A stretch of 6,491 bases of DNA from Pseudomonadota bacterium (lineage in GTDB: Bacteria > Pseudomonadota > Alphaproteobacteria > Rhizobiales > Xanthobacteraceae): contig JAEXXW010000614.1 in assembly GCA_023405565.1 (NCBI GenBank), positions 1 through 6,491 on the forward strand. Reading direction: 5' to 3'. The notes beneath the pieces are model-generated. The model was not told where the DNA came from. It saw only the letters and a program-made list of their open reading frames with translations, and did no database searches. Of this stretch, positions 1-6,416 are shown one piece after another. Made by a program: the position numbers and the translations under genes. Position 1 is the stretch's first letter, and every line of letters begins with the position of its first letter.

Positions 1-904
1 CAGGCAGCATGTTGATGACCGGATAATCGTCATAGGTTTGCAACAGATCGATATCCTCCGGTCCGACGGACGCCTGCCGATAGAGCGCATCGCGATCTAA
101 TGCCCATCCGGCGCGGAATTGGATCGGGTCCTCGGGGAAGGCATTGTGCCGTTCGATCGTTCCGAGAATGCGGGCGTAGGGCAGGCCGTAGCGTTCGGCC
201 TGCGCGCGCCGCATCACCAGAAATCCTTCCGCGCCGGCGCATGGCATGACGCAATCGAACAGACGGATCGGGTCGGAGATCATGCGTGAGGCGAGATAAT
301 CCTCGAGCGTCAGCGGCTTCTTGAACAACGCAAACGGGAATTGCAGCGCATTGTCACGCTGGGCGACACAGAGTTTGCCGAAGTCCTCAGGCCGTGCGCC
401 ATAGGTGCGCATGTAATAGTCGGTGAGGAAGGCAAAGCTGATATTGGGGCCGCCAGCGCCATAAGGATAAACAGCATCCTGCGCGAACTGGCTGAAGCGT
501 GCCGTGCTCTGCCGGAAGGTGTCGACCTGGTTGGTATCGCCAGCGATGCAGGCGACGATCTCGGCATCGCCACATTGCACGGCGCGCGCGGCACGGCGGA
601 GCGCAACAATGCCGCTGACGCCGCCCATCGGAATGTGATCGAGCCAGCGCAGCGTCATGTCGAGATGCTGCGTCAGGCCGACGGCCGTGTCGGGCGCAAG
701 CGTGAAGCTGGCGACGCAAAGACCGTCGATACTGCTTTTGGCGATGCCGGTCCGCTGAATGATCTCGGCGACCGCACGCGCCAGAAACCAATGGGCTCCG
801 TTGATGGAGAAGCGCTGGTAGGGAACGGTGACGGGCGCCGCAATGACCACGTCGTCGTAACCGATCGATGGTGCGCTCGCCACGGCGGGCAGGGCGCTGC
901 TCAT
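1..904 (-). CDS. Thiolase-like (SCP-x type) acyl-CoA protein, C-terminus outside window
   Basis: This frame stays open for 301 codons from the ATG at 904 to the window edge, so the last roughly 80-100 residues of a typical 380-400-residue protein are missing. Recognisable elements are a GGVSG motif (residues 94-98) followed by [17 protein letters not shown], where thiolases of the SCP-x/lipid-transfer group carry their nucleophile loop, and [18 protein letters not shown] (about 284-301), which in this group leads into the LEDLGF region. In classical thiolases the loop reads CGSG or CSTG. Here the nucleophile position appears to be Gly95, so classical thiolysis through a covalent acyl-cysteine is doubtful; many bacterial paralogues share this GGxSG form. 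The start overlaps the livF stop in an ATGA, indicating translational coupling at the end of the transporter operon. Likely a cytoplasmic protein acting on acyl-CoA in degradation of the imported compound; the exact reaction is unknown. Such proteins often pair with a DUF35 (OB-fold/zinc ribbon) partner, which would lie outside this window. Confidence 0.88.
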   Translation of the reverse strand, partial: MSSALPAVASAPSIGYDDVVIAAPVTVPYQRFSINGAHWFLARAVAEIIQRTGIAKSSIDGLCVASFTLAPDTAVGLTQHLDMTLRWLDHIPMGGVSGIVALRRAARAVQCGDAEIVACIAGDTNQVDTFRQSTARFSQFAQDAVYPYGAGGPNISFAFLTDYYMRTYGARPEDFGKLCVAQRDNALQFPFALFKKPLTLEDYLASRMISDPIRLFDCVMPCAGAEGFLVMRRAQAERYGLPYARILGTIERHNAFPEDPIQFRAGWALDRDALYRQASVGPEDIDLLQTYDDYPVINMLP

Positions 905-1620
905 GCCTCGCCCCCGAGATAGGTCGCAGCGACACGTGAATCGTGGAGGAGATCGGCCGCTGGACCGGAATGCACGATCTCTCCCGTTTCCAGCACATAA
1001 CCGTAATCGGCGGTTTCCAGTGCGGCGCGTGCATTCTGCTCGACAAGCAGGATCGAGACACCGAGGCTGCGGAGCGATGACACGATCTGGAAAATCTCGC
1101 GCACGATCAGTGGCGCAAGCCCAAGGCTCGGTTCATCGAGTAAAAGCAGCCGTGGCTTTGACATGAGCGCGCGGCCGAGCGCGAGCATCTGCCGCTCGCC
1201 ACCGGACAATGTGCTCGCCTGCTGGCTGCGTCGCTCGGCGAGGCGCGGGAAGCGTTCGTAAACGGAGGCAAGATCTTGCTGCAAGGCCTGCTTGTCGTGT
1301 CGTCTGGAATAGGCGCCGAGGAGCAGATTGTCGGCGACGGACATCTCGCCGAACAATTCCCGCTTCTCCGGAACGAGGCACAAACGCCGTTCGACGCGAT
1401 CCTCGACATCGAGTTGTTGCAGATCGATGCCATCGTAGAGGAGGCGCCCTTTCGATGGCAGCAAACCCATGGCGGCTGCAAGCAAGGTCGTCTTGCCGGC
1501 GCCATTCGGGCCGATCACCGTCACGATCTGGCCGACGTCCATGCGGAGCGAGACGCCGCGGACAGCGTCGACCTTGCCATAGGAGACGTGAAGATCGTCC
1601 ATCTCGAGAAGCGTTGTCAT
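901..1620 (-). CDS. livF: HAAT-family ABC importer ATPase, LivF type
   Basis: A 239-residue cytoplasmic ATPase of the usual LivF length, one of the two nucleotide-binding subunits of the importer encoded here. Visible motifs are Walker [10 protein letters not shown] (37-45), the LivF-type Q-loop region LVPEKRELF (82-90), signature LSGGERQ (138-144), Walker B LLLLDEP (158-164, catalytic Glu163) and [11 protein letters not shown] near the C-terminus. LivF proteins normally have Gln where other ABC ATPases have the H-loop His, so VEQN is a family trait and not a defect. The Lys in LVPEKR replaces the more common Gly of LVPEGR. The ATG at 1620 is preceded by GGAGG (complement of 1627-1631) with a 6-base spacer and overlaps the upstream stop in ATGA; the 3' end overlaps the thiolase-like start the same way. 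The partner ATPase is the LivG half of the neighbouring fusion. The gene symbol states the family; the transported substrate may not be a branched-chain amino acid. Confidence 0.95.
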   Translation of the reverse strand: MTTLLEMDDLHVSYGKVDAVRGVSLRMDVGQIVTVIGPNGAGKTTLLAAAMGLLPSKGRLLYDGIDLQQLDVEDRVERRLCLVPEKRELFGEMSVADNLLLGAYSRRHDKQALQQDLASVYERFPRLAERRSQQASTLSGGERQMLALGRALMSKPRLLLLDEPSLGLAPLIVREIFQIVSSLRSLGVSILLVEQNARAALETADYGYVLETGEIVHSGPAADLLHDSRVAATYLGGEA

Positions 1621-3383
1621 ATAACGCCTCCGAGATAGGCTTCCTGCACACGCTTGTCGGCGCGGATGGCAGCCGGGGCGCCTTCGGTCAGCTTGGAGCC
1701 GAAATCCATGACGACGATGCGGTCGACAAGTCCCATGACGAAGTCCATGTCGTGTTCGACCAGAAGAATGGTCACGCCCTCGTCCCTCAGTGTGCGCAGG
1801 AGATCGGCCAGCGCTTGTTTCTCCATGCGGCGCAGTCCGGCAGCGGGCTCGTCCAGCATGAGCAGCGCCGGATCGGCGGCGAGCGCGCGCGCAACTTCGA
1901 GAATCCGCTGACGGCCGAGCGGCAGATTGCCGGCGAGTTCATATGGCGTGTCGCCCAGGCCGACACGGCGCAATTGCTGCATCGCTTCGTGGCGGGCCTG
2001 GCGTTCCTCCGCGCCATCGAGTGCAAGGGCGCCGGAGAGGAAACCGGATCGTGTGCGCAAATAGGCGCCGAGCACGACATTGTCGATCAGCGACATGGTC
2101 GGGCGCAACTTCACATGCTGGAAGGTGCGAGCGACACCGCGGGCCGCAATCTGCCGCCCCAGGGCCGATGTCGTGTCTTCGCCGAAAATGCGGATCTGGC
2201 CTTCGTCCGATTTCAGGACGCCGGTGATGAGATTGAACATCGTGCTCTTGCCGGCGCCATTCGGCCCGATTAGTGCCAGGATCTCACCAGCTTTCAGCGA
2301 GAAATCGACCTTGTTGACGGCAACAAGACCGCCAAAGCGCTTGATCACGCCGCTCACTTCAAGAATGGGCGTGCCGGGAGCAGGCAAGGGGCGGCGTGGC
2401 AATTCCGGCGCGACCGCGGGAAGATCCGGAATTCTGCGCGGCAGCCAGCGCCGTACCAGAGAGACGATACCGCCGCGTGCATGATGCAGGAGCAGAATGA
2501 ACAGCACACTGAAAACAACGATCTCGAGTTGTCCGGCGTGAGACGTGAACTTCGGAAGAATGTCCTGCAGCAGATTCTTCAACAGCGTGACGAAGGTGGC
2601 GCCGATAACGGCACCGGCGATGTAGCCCGAGCCACCGGCGAGCGCCATGAACAGATATTCGATGCCGCCGCGGACGTCGAAGGGCGCCGGACTGACAAAG
2701 CGGCCCATATGGGCGTAGAGCCAGCCTGAGATTGCTGCGAGCAGGGCGGCGATGACAAAGGTGATCAGCCGGATGCGGAAGGTATTGATGCCCAGGCTCT
2801 CGCTCATGATCTTGCCACCGCGCAGGCTGCGGATGGCGCGGCCTTCACGCGAGCGTAACAGGTTGGAGCAGAGCAGCATCGCGAGGCCCAGCGTCACCCA
2901 GACGAGGTAATACATCGCGCCGGAGGTTGCGAATGAGATCGGGCCGATGGTGATCGGCGGCACACTGGCAAGACCGCCGAAACGGCCCAGCGCATCGAGG
3001 TTGCCGAACAGAAAATAGATCGCAATGCCCCAGGCGATGGTGCTGAGCGGCAGGAAATGGCCACCGAGGCGCAATGTGACCGCGCCGATGATCAATGCTG
3101 AGAGGCCTGTCAGCGCAAGGGCCAGCAGGAGACCAAGCCATGGCGACAAGCCGGTCGCAGTCGTCAGCCACGCTGTTGCATAAGCGCCGATGCCCACGAA
3201 GGAGGCCTGACCAAAAGAGGTGAGGCCGCCGACACCGGTCAGAAGCACAAGACCAAGAGCGACCAGCGAATAGATGCCGATGTAATTCATCAGCGTGATG
3301 GTGAAGCCGCCGGCGATCCACGGAATAATGGCGATCACCAGAATGACGACGGGAAGCGCGAGCCGCTGGACAAGGTTTGTCAT
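1617..3383 (-). CDS. livMG: Fused LivM permease and LivG ATPase of HAAT-family importer
   Basis: A single 588-residue frame joins two normally separate subunits. Residues 1 to about 310 are a LivM-type membrane domain with many hydrophobic helices, a [17 protein letters not shown] stretch (53-69) typical of LivM, and an ATPase-contacting loop around [23 protein letters not shown] (178-200). A basic, proline-rich linker (about 311-338) leads to a LivG ATPase starting near [13 protein letters not shown]. The ATPase has Walker [10 protein letters not shown] (373-381), Q-loop Gln422 in RTFQ, signature LPLGRQR (487-493), Walker B LLMLDEP (507-513, catalytic Glu512), H-loop His544 in VEHD and the terminal EAYLGG (581-586) of the LivG C-terminal extension. 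All catalytic residues are present. The signature begins LPLG instead of LSGG, in line with the degenerate LivG signature. LivM-LivG fusions are known in proteobacteria, so this is a natural two-domain protein. The start shares one base with the livH stop (TAATG). Confidence 0.95.
   Translation of the reverse strand: MTNLVQRLALPVVILVIAIIPWIAGGFTITLMNYIGIYSLVALGLVLLTGVGGLTSFGQASFVGIGAYATAWLTTATGLSPWLGLLLALALTGLSALIIGAVTLRLGGHFLPLSTIAWGIAIYFLFGNLDALGRFGGLASVPPITIGPISFATSGAMYYLVWVTLGLAMLLCSNLLRSREGRAIRSLRGGKIMSESLGINTFRIRLITFVIAALLAAISGWLYAHMGRFVSPAPFDVRGGIEYLFMALAGGSGYIAGAVIGATFVTLLKNLLQDILPKFTSHAGQLEIVVFSVLFILLLHHARGGIVSLVRRWLPRRIPDLPAVAPELPRRPLPAPGTPILEVSGVIKRFGGLVAVNKVDFSLKAGEILALIGPNGAGKSTMFNLITGVLKSDEGQIRIFGEDTTSALGRQIAARGVARTFQHVKLRPTMSLIDNVVLGAYLRTRSGFLSGALALDGAEERQARHEAMQQLRRVGLGDTPYELAGNLPLGRQRILEVARALAADPALLMLDEPAAGLRRMEKQALADLLRTLRDEGVTILLVEHDMDFVMGLVDRIVVMDFGSKLTEGAPAAIRADKRVQEAYLGGVI
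1627..1631 (-). promoter_or_regulatory. Ribosome-binding site of livF, inside LivG YLGG codons
   Basis: GGAGG on the minus strand sits 6 bases before the livF ATG at 1620. It is formed by the Leu-Gly-Gly codons of the conserved C-terminal YLGG of the preceding ATPase, and it confirms this ATG as the start. Confidence 0.75.
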
Positions 3384-4432
3384 TACTCGACCTCGTCCTC
3401 TTCTTCCTCGACATCGCCGATGCGCAGCGATCGCCAGAGCAGGATCGGGATCAGCATTCCGAAGATGACGACTTCCTTGAATGCGCTGCTCCAGAATGAT
3501 GCGTAGCTTTCCAGAACGCCGACGAGCAATGCGCCGATGGCGGTGATTGGATAGCTGACAAGACCACCGATGATGGCGCCGACGAATGCTTTCAATCCGA
3601 AGAGAAAACCGGAATCGTAGTAGATCGATGTCACCGGTCCGATGAGGATGCCGGCGCAGCCCGCCAAAGCTGATGCCAGTAGAAAGGCGAGGCTGCTTGT
3701 CGTTGCCGGCCGGATGCCCATCAGGCGCGCGCCGGTGCGGTTCACCGCTGTGGCGCGCAGCGCCTTGCCTGTGAGCGTATATTCAAAAAATAGGTAGAGC
3801 AGCAGGCTGAAGACGATCGAGGCCAGCACGACGAGCGCCGCCTGTGCCGAGATGACGAGGCCGCCGATCTCGAAAATGCCGGCGGTCAGCGGCTCGGTTC
3901 GAAATCCTTCCGGACCAAAGAGCACAAGCCCGAGACCTGCGACCGCAAAGTGCAGAGCAACGGCAACGATGAGCAGAACAAGCACCGGAGCATCGGCGAT
4001 TGGATGGAAGGCCAGCCGGTTGAGCAGGGGGCCAAGCGGCAGAACCAGCAAAAGGGCGAGCGCAATCTGCGCTGCCATCGGCATCGCTGTGCCGTACAGG
4101 AAATAGACCAGCACAACGGGAATGAGAGGCAGGCCAAGATAGATCGCCGCGAAGGCCGGAATGCGCGCGGCTTTTCCCTGATGCAGCAAACGGATCGCCT
4201 CGACGGCCGTTGTCAGTACCGCCAGGAGGGTGATGAGCCATACTGTCCCGGGCAGGCGCTGGAGTTGCAGGGCGGCGAGCGTTAGCGCCGTGAAGGCGGC
4301 GATGTCGCCAAACGGTACGAAAACGACGCGGGTAATCGAAAAAATCAGGACGATGCCGAGCGCCACCAGGACGTAAATGGCGCCGTTCGCGATGCCATCA
4401 ACCGCCAGAATCAAGGCAATGTCGGTGGTCAT
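3383..4432 (-). CDS. livH: HAAT-family ABC importer permease, LivH type (enlarged)
   Basis: A 349-residue inner-membrane permease, first gene of the minus-strand operon. The start MTTDIALILAVDGIANGAIYVL matches the usual LivH N-terminus. In-frame codons continue 35 further upstream to 4537, but that stretch is not LivH-like and would run into the divergent regulator gene. ATPase-contacting loop: GKALRATAVNRTGARLMGI (222-240). The C-terminal part (FGLKAFVGAIIGGLVSYP, then the ESYASFWSSAFKEVV region) is canonical. Two oddities are visible. Compared with my recollection of E. coli LivH (308 residues), there are about 45 extra residues between FGD (41-43) and NRLAFHP (138-144), containing what look like two extra hydrophobic segments (about 65-80 and 97-114). 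The protein also ends in an acidic tail, DVEEEEDEVE. I recall similarly long LivH forms in soil alpha- and betaproteobacteria, so this is probably a subfamily and not a rearrangement. It should pair with the LivM half of the next gene. Confidence 0.93.
   Translation of the reverse strand: MTTDIALILAVDGIANGAIYVLVALGIVLIFSITRVVFVPFGDIAAFTALTLAALQLQRLPGTVWLITLLAVLTTAVEAIRLLHQGKAARIPAFAAIYLGLPLIPVVLVYFLYGTAMPMAAQIALALLLVLPLGPLLNRLAFHPIADAPVLVLLIVAVALHFAVAGLGLVLFGPEGFRTEPLTAGIFEIGGLVISAQAALVVLASIVFSLLLYLFFEYTLTGKALRATAVNRTGARLMGIRPATTSSLAFLLASALAGCAGILIGPVTSIYYDSGFLFGLKAFVGAIIGGLVSYPITAIGALLVGVLESYASFWSSAFKEVVIFGMLIPILLWRSLRIGDVEEEEDEVE
3391..3394 (-). promoter_or_regulatory. Ribosome-binding site of the LivM-LivG gene, inside the livH acidic-tail codons
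   Basis: GAGG on the minus strand lies 7 bases before the ATG at 3383. It is part of a purine-rich run of GAG/GAA/GAC codons that encodes the acidic tail of LivH. The placement supports the TAATG start and means the tail codons and the translation signal share the same bases. Confidence 0.6.
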
Positions 4433-4444
4433 CGGCCGTTGCGT

Positions 4445-4451
4445 CCCCCTC
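4445..4451 (-). promoter_or_regulatory. Probable ribosome-binding site of livH
   Basis: GAGGGGG on the minus strand lies 12 bases before the ATG at 4432. The spacing is longer than ideal, but no better purine-rich site lies nearer and no better-placed alternative start codon is visible. This leaves a small doubt about the exact livH start. Confidence 0.45.
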
Positions 4452-4462
4452 GCGATAGCGTT

Positions 4463-4477
4463 GTAACTAAATTTCAC
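4463..4477. promoter_or_regulatory. Candidate MarR operator in divergent promoter
   Basis: GTAACTAAATTTCAC is a loose inverted repeat whose central CTAAATTT recurs exactly in the promoter region of the substrate-binding protein gene (5115-5122). Its place immediately upstream of a TATAAA box, beside a MarR gene, fits autoregulation. The repeat is imperfect and the assignment is an inference. Confidence 0.35.
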
Positions 4478-4495
4478 ATATAAAGGGGCGCTTGC

Positions 4496-4501
4496 AAGGA
4501 G
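4496..4501 (+). promoter_or_regulatory. Ribosome-binding site of the MarR regulator
   Basis: AAGGAG lies 7 bases before the ATG at 4509, near-ideal spacing. It fixes the start of the regulator and implies good translation. Confidence 0.8.
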
Positions 4502-4508
4502 AAAAAAT

Positions 4509-5075
4509 ATGACCAAGTTGGCGGCAATATCAGCCAATGGACCTGCGAGTCGGCCCGATCAGGACGAGGCGTTGCTGCACGAGCAGGCCATCAATGGCTT
4601 TGAGTACGCGATCTGGCATCTGAGTTCGGCCTTCGCGCGCTGGCGACGCGATTGTCTCGCCTGTTTGCCGGGCGAGCCCCTCAGCGGGGCCGAGGCATCG
4701 ATCCTGCACATCGTGCATCTCAACGATACCCCGAAGGGGATCGCCGAGATCAGCCGCCTGCTGCATCGCGACGACATTGCCAATCTGCAATACGGCATCA
4801 AAAAGCTGTTGGCACAGGGCTTTATTGAAAAGGCGGACCCGAAAGCGCCGAAGAAAAGCGTGACCTATCTGACCTCGGACAAGGGGCGTAAGCTGGTCGA
4901 GGCTTATCTGCAGCTGCGCCGGGACACGCTGCTGCGTTTGACCGATCGTGTGCCTGGCATGACGAAAGCCATCGGCGAGGCCACGACGATGCTGCACGTG
5001 ATGATCGGCATGTATGATCAGGCCAGTAACATCGCAGCCGGGCACGGTGGCCCGATCGGCAAGCTTCAACCTTAG
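4509..5075 (+). CDS. MarR-family winged-helix transcriptional regulator
   Basis: A 188-residue cytoplasmic DNA-binding protein, slightly longer than typical MarR proteins (about 140-170) because of an N-terminal extension of about 25 residues and a short Gly-rich tail. A helical dimerisation segment (about 27-50, FEYAIWHLSSAFARWRRDCL) precedes the winged helix: LSGAEASILHIVHL (58-71), IAEISRLLHRDDIANLQYGI with the recognition helix (78-97), KKLLAQGFIEKA (98-109), then a basic wing, PKAPKKSVTYLTSDKG (111-126). A long C-terminal helix closes the dimer interface. It resembles the group described as predicted MarR-type regulators (COG5631, from memory). Divergent placement next to the importer operon and directly upstream of the binding-protein gene makes it the likely local repressor. 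MarR proteins beside CoA-catabolic genes often respond to aromatic acids or their CoA thioesters, so such a ligand is plausible but unproven. Two cysteines (49 and 52) lie close together in CLAC. Confidence 0.92.
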   Translation: MTKLAAISANGPASRPDQDEALLHEQAINGFEYAIWHLSSAFARWRRDCLACLPGEPLSGAEASILHIVHLNDTPKGIAEISRLLHRDDIANLQYGIKKLLAQGFIEKADPKAPKKSVTYLTSDKGRKLVEAYLQLRRDTLLRLTDRVPGMTKAIGEATTMLHVMIGMYDQASNIAAGHGGPIGKLQP

Positions 5076-5110
5076 GTTATAAAGAAAGTTGCTGACAAAA
5101 ATCGTCATCT

Positions 5111-5126
5111 GGACCTAAATTTGTCC
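5111..5126. promoter_or_regulatory. Candidate MarR operator over binding-protein promoter
   Basis: GGACCTAAATTTGTCC has GGAC/GTCC arms around an AT-rich centre and overlaps the proposed -10 box, the right place for steric repression. It shares CTAAATTT with the box in the divergent promoter, and in both places an ATA and then GGGG follow a few bases downstream. Confidence 0.4.
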
Positions 5127-5169
5127 AATAGGGGATCGGCGCTGGTGTCGCCGACTGGGATTGATCGAC

Positions 5170-5174
5170 GGAGG
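5170..5174 (+). promoter_or_regulatory. Ribosome-binding site of the substrate-binding protein gene
   Basis: GGAGG stands 7 bases before the ATG at 5182. It decides the start: an in-frame TTG at 5161 would put this site inside the gene and add seven residues ahead of a normal signal peptide. Confidence 0.85.
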
Positions 5175-5181
5175 GTGGGCT

Positions 5182-6333
5182 ATGCGACGCGGTGCGTATC
5201 TTCTCGGTGGACTGATGGCGGTCTTCGTCAGCGCGTCTGCTGCAAAAGCGGCCGATATCACTGTCGGCTTTGTCACCTCGCTGTCCGGTCCTATCGCCTC
5301 GATCGGTATTCCTTATGCAAAAGGCATGGCGGCCGGCGTTGCGACAACGACCGAAATCGATGGCAACAAGATCCGTGTCATTCAGCTCGACGATGCATCC
5401 GATCCGACGGCGGCCGCCCGCAACGCCCGCAAGCTGATCGAGGAAGAGAAGGCCGATGTTCTGATCGGGACAGCCGGCGCACCCGGCACCCTGGCGATGG
5501 TGGCCGTCGCGCAGGAGCTGAAGGTGCCGTTTATTTCGATCGCCAACGTCAATCCCGAGGGTGATCGCGGTTCATGGGTCATCACCGTGCCGCAGCCGGC
5601 ACCGCTCATGGTTGCTGCAACGGTTGCGCGCATGAAGTCGACCGGCGTCAAGACTGTCGGTTACATCGGCTTCGGCGATGCATGGGGCGATCTTGTCTAT
5701 GATGCGCTGACGAAGACCGCTGAGCCTGTAGGAATTAAGGTGGTCACGAACGAGCGCTATGCACGCACCGACACGTCGGTGACGGCGCAGGCTCTCAAGA
5801 TCATCGCCGCGCGGCCCGACGCGGTGCTGACCGGTGGTTCTGGAACGCCGGGAGCCTTGCCGCATATTGCGCTTGCGGAGCGCGGCTATCGCGGCGCCGT
5901 TTACGCGACCCATGCCATCATTAATCCGGATTTCGTTCGTGTCGGTGGATCGGCGGTCGAGGGACTGATTGCACCCAGCGGCCCTGTGACGATTGCCGAG
6001 CAGCTTCCGGAGTCAAATCCAATCAGGAAAGTGGCTCTGGATTTCCGCACCGCCTATCAGAAGGCCAACAACGAAGCGAACGCGAATGCCTTTGCTGCCT
6101 ACGCTTATGATGGCTGGCTGATTTTCCTGGATTCGGCCAAGCGCGCGCTGGCCAAGGCCAAGCCGGGCACGCCTGAATTCCGTCAGACGTTTCGCGATGC
6201 CATGGTGTCGACCAAGGATCTTGTCGGTACGCACGGCATTTACAATTTCAAGCCGACTGAACGCTATGGCGTGGATGACCGCGCTAGCGTTCTGGTCCGT
6301 CTGAACAAGGGTGAGTGGAAGCTCGTGCCCTAA
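5182..6333 (+). CDS. Periplasmic substrate-binding protein of HAAT-family importer (LivK-like)
   Basis: A 383-residue secreted receptor that would deliver substrate to the LivH/LivM channel. The N-terminus MRRGAYLLGGLMAVFVSASA is a Sec signal peptide with Arg2-Arg3, a hydrophobic core and a probable signal peptidase I cut after AKA (residue 23), leaving a mature protein starting ADITVGF. There is no lipobox cysteine, and the mature chain appears to contain no cysteine at all. Family features in order are ITVGFVTSLSGPIASIGIPYAKG (from 26), DDASDPTAAARNARKLIEEEKADVLIGTAG, VPFISIAN, the interdomain KTVGYIGFGDAWGD stretch, RPDAVLTGGSGTPGALPHIALAERG and AFAAYAYDGWLIFLDSAKRA. This is the two-lobed Peripla_BP_6 fold at normal length. 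Paralogues bind branched-chain amino acids, amides or aromatic acids, and the ligand cannot be read from the sequence. Its place apart from the permeases, behind the regulator, suggests separate expression control. Confidence 0.93.
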   Translation: MRRGAYLLGGLMAVFVSASAAKAADITVGFVTSLSGPIASIGIPYAKGMAAGVATTTEIDGNKIRVIQLDDASDPTAAARNARKLIEEEKADVLIGTAGAPGTLAMVAVAQELKVPFISIANVNPEGDRGSWVITVPQPAPLMVAATVARMKSTGVKTVGYIGFGDAWGDLVYDALTKTAEPVGIKVVTNERYARTDTSVTAQALKIIAARPDAVLTGGSGTPGALPHIALAERGYRGAVYATHAIINPDFVRVGGSAVEGLIAPSGPVTIAEQLPESNPIRKVALDFRTAYQKANNEANANAFAAYAYDGWLIFLDSAKRALAKAKPGTPEFRQTFRDAMVSTKDLVGTHGIYNFKPTERYGVDDRASVLVRLNKGEWKLVP

Positions 6334-6355
6334 TTGACGCGCGATGAAAGGGTGT

Positions 6356-6374
6356 CCATGAGGAAGCTTCATGG
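6356..6374. terminator. Hairpin after binding-protein stop, possible weak terminator
   Basis: CCATGAGG and CTTCATGG flank an AAG loop, giving six perfect base pairs plus a G-T and a G-C pair, 22 bases after the TAA. No T-run follows on either strand, so it is not a classical intrinsic terminator. It could still protect the 3' end of the binding-protein mRNA or act in both directions if a convergent gene ends here. Confidence 0.3.
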
Positions 6375-6404
6375 AGCTAAGTGGAATTCCGTCCCAGACC
6401 GAGT

Positions 6405-6416
6405 GACATATTTGTC
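6405..6416. promoter_or_regulatory. Possible third regulator box
   Basis: GACATATTTGTC is a perfect inverted repeat with GACA/TGTC arms and a 4-base centre. It shares ATTTGTCC (6410-6417) with the candidate operator at 5111-5126. It may mark a promoter for a further gene beyond the window, but the similarity is short. Confidence 0.22.

Larger units (their letters stand above)
4433..4508. promoter_or_regulatory. Divergent promoter/operator region between livH operon and marR
   Basis: These 76 bases separate two divergent starts and must hold promoters for both, unless the transcripts begin elsewhere. On the plus strand TATAAA (4479-4484) is a good -10 candidate for the regulator, although no strong -35 stands at 16-18 bases from it. 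An AT-rich imperfect inverted repeat, GTAACTAAATTTCAC (4463-4477, arms GTnA/TnAC), lies just before that -10. It is the most likely place for the regulator to bind and control both arms. CTTGCAAG (4491-4498) is a perfect 8-base palindrome next to the marR ribosome-binding site. I found no convincing promoter hexamers for the livH direction. Confidence 0.6.
5076..5181 (+). promoter_or_regulatory. Intergenic promoter/operator region of the substrate-binding protein gene
   Basis: The 106 bases between the regulator and the binding-protein gene hold a candidate promoter, CTGACA (5092-5097) and TAAATT (5116-5121) with an 18-base spacer. Two inverted repeats are visible: TGACAAAAATCGTCA (5093-5107, arms TGAC/GTCA) over the -35, and GGACCTAAATTTGTCC (5111-5126, arms GGAC/GTCC) over the -10. 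The layout suggests a dedicated, repressible promoter for the binding protein, which is normally needed in excess over the membrane parts. Some read-through from marR is also possible, because I see no terminator after its stop. Confidence 0.5.

Noticed and set aside
341..922. 193-codon plus-strand open frame opposite the thiolase-like gene
   Set aside because: The minus strand here gives a continuous thiolase-family protein; the plus frame has no recognisable domain.
387..1061. 224-codon minus-strand frame spanning the livF/thiolase junction
   Set aside because: It is a different frame from both real genes, highly Arg/His-rich, and runs across two well-supported coding regions.
1209..2273. 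354-codon plus-strand open frame across the two ATPases
   Set aside because: It is antisense to livF and the LivG domain, whose Walker and signature motifs prove the minus strand codes; long antisense frames are common opposite GC-rich ABC genes.
4491..4498. CTTGCAAG palindrome as an operator
   Set aside because: It is only 8 bases, partly overlaps the ribosome-binding site of the regulator and does not recur at the binding-protein promoter.
4433..4537. N-terminal extension of livH to an ATG at 4537
   Set aside because: The extra 35 residues do not resemble LivH, cross the whole divergent promoter and overlap the start of the MarR gene; MTTDIALILA from 4432 matches the family start.
4530..5108. 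192-codon minus-strand open frame opposite the MarR gene
   Set aside because: It lies antisense to a clear MarR gene, is rich in Arg/His/Gln typical of reverse-frame shadows in GC-rich DNA, and has no family motif.
5161..5181. TTG start for the binding protein seven codons upstream
   Set aside because: The GGAGG at 5170-5174 would be inside the gene; the ATG at 5182 gives correct spacing and a standard signal peptide.
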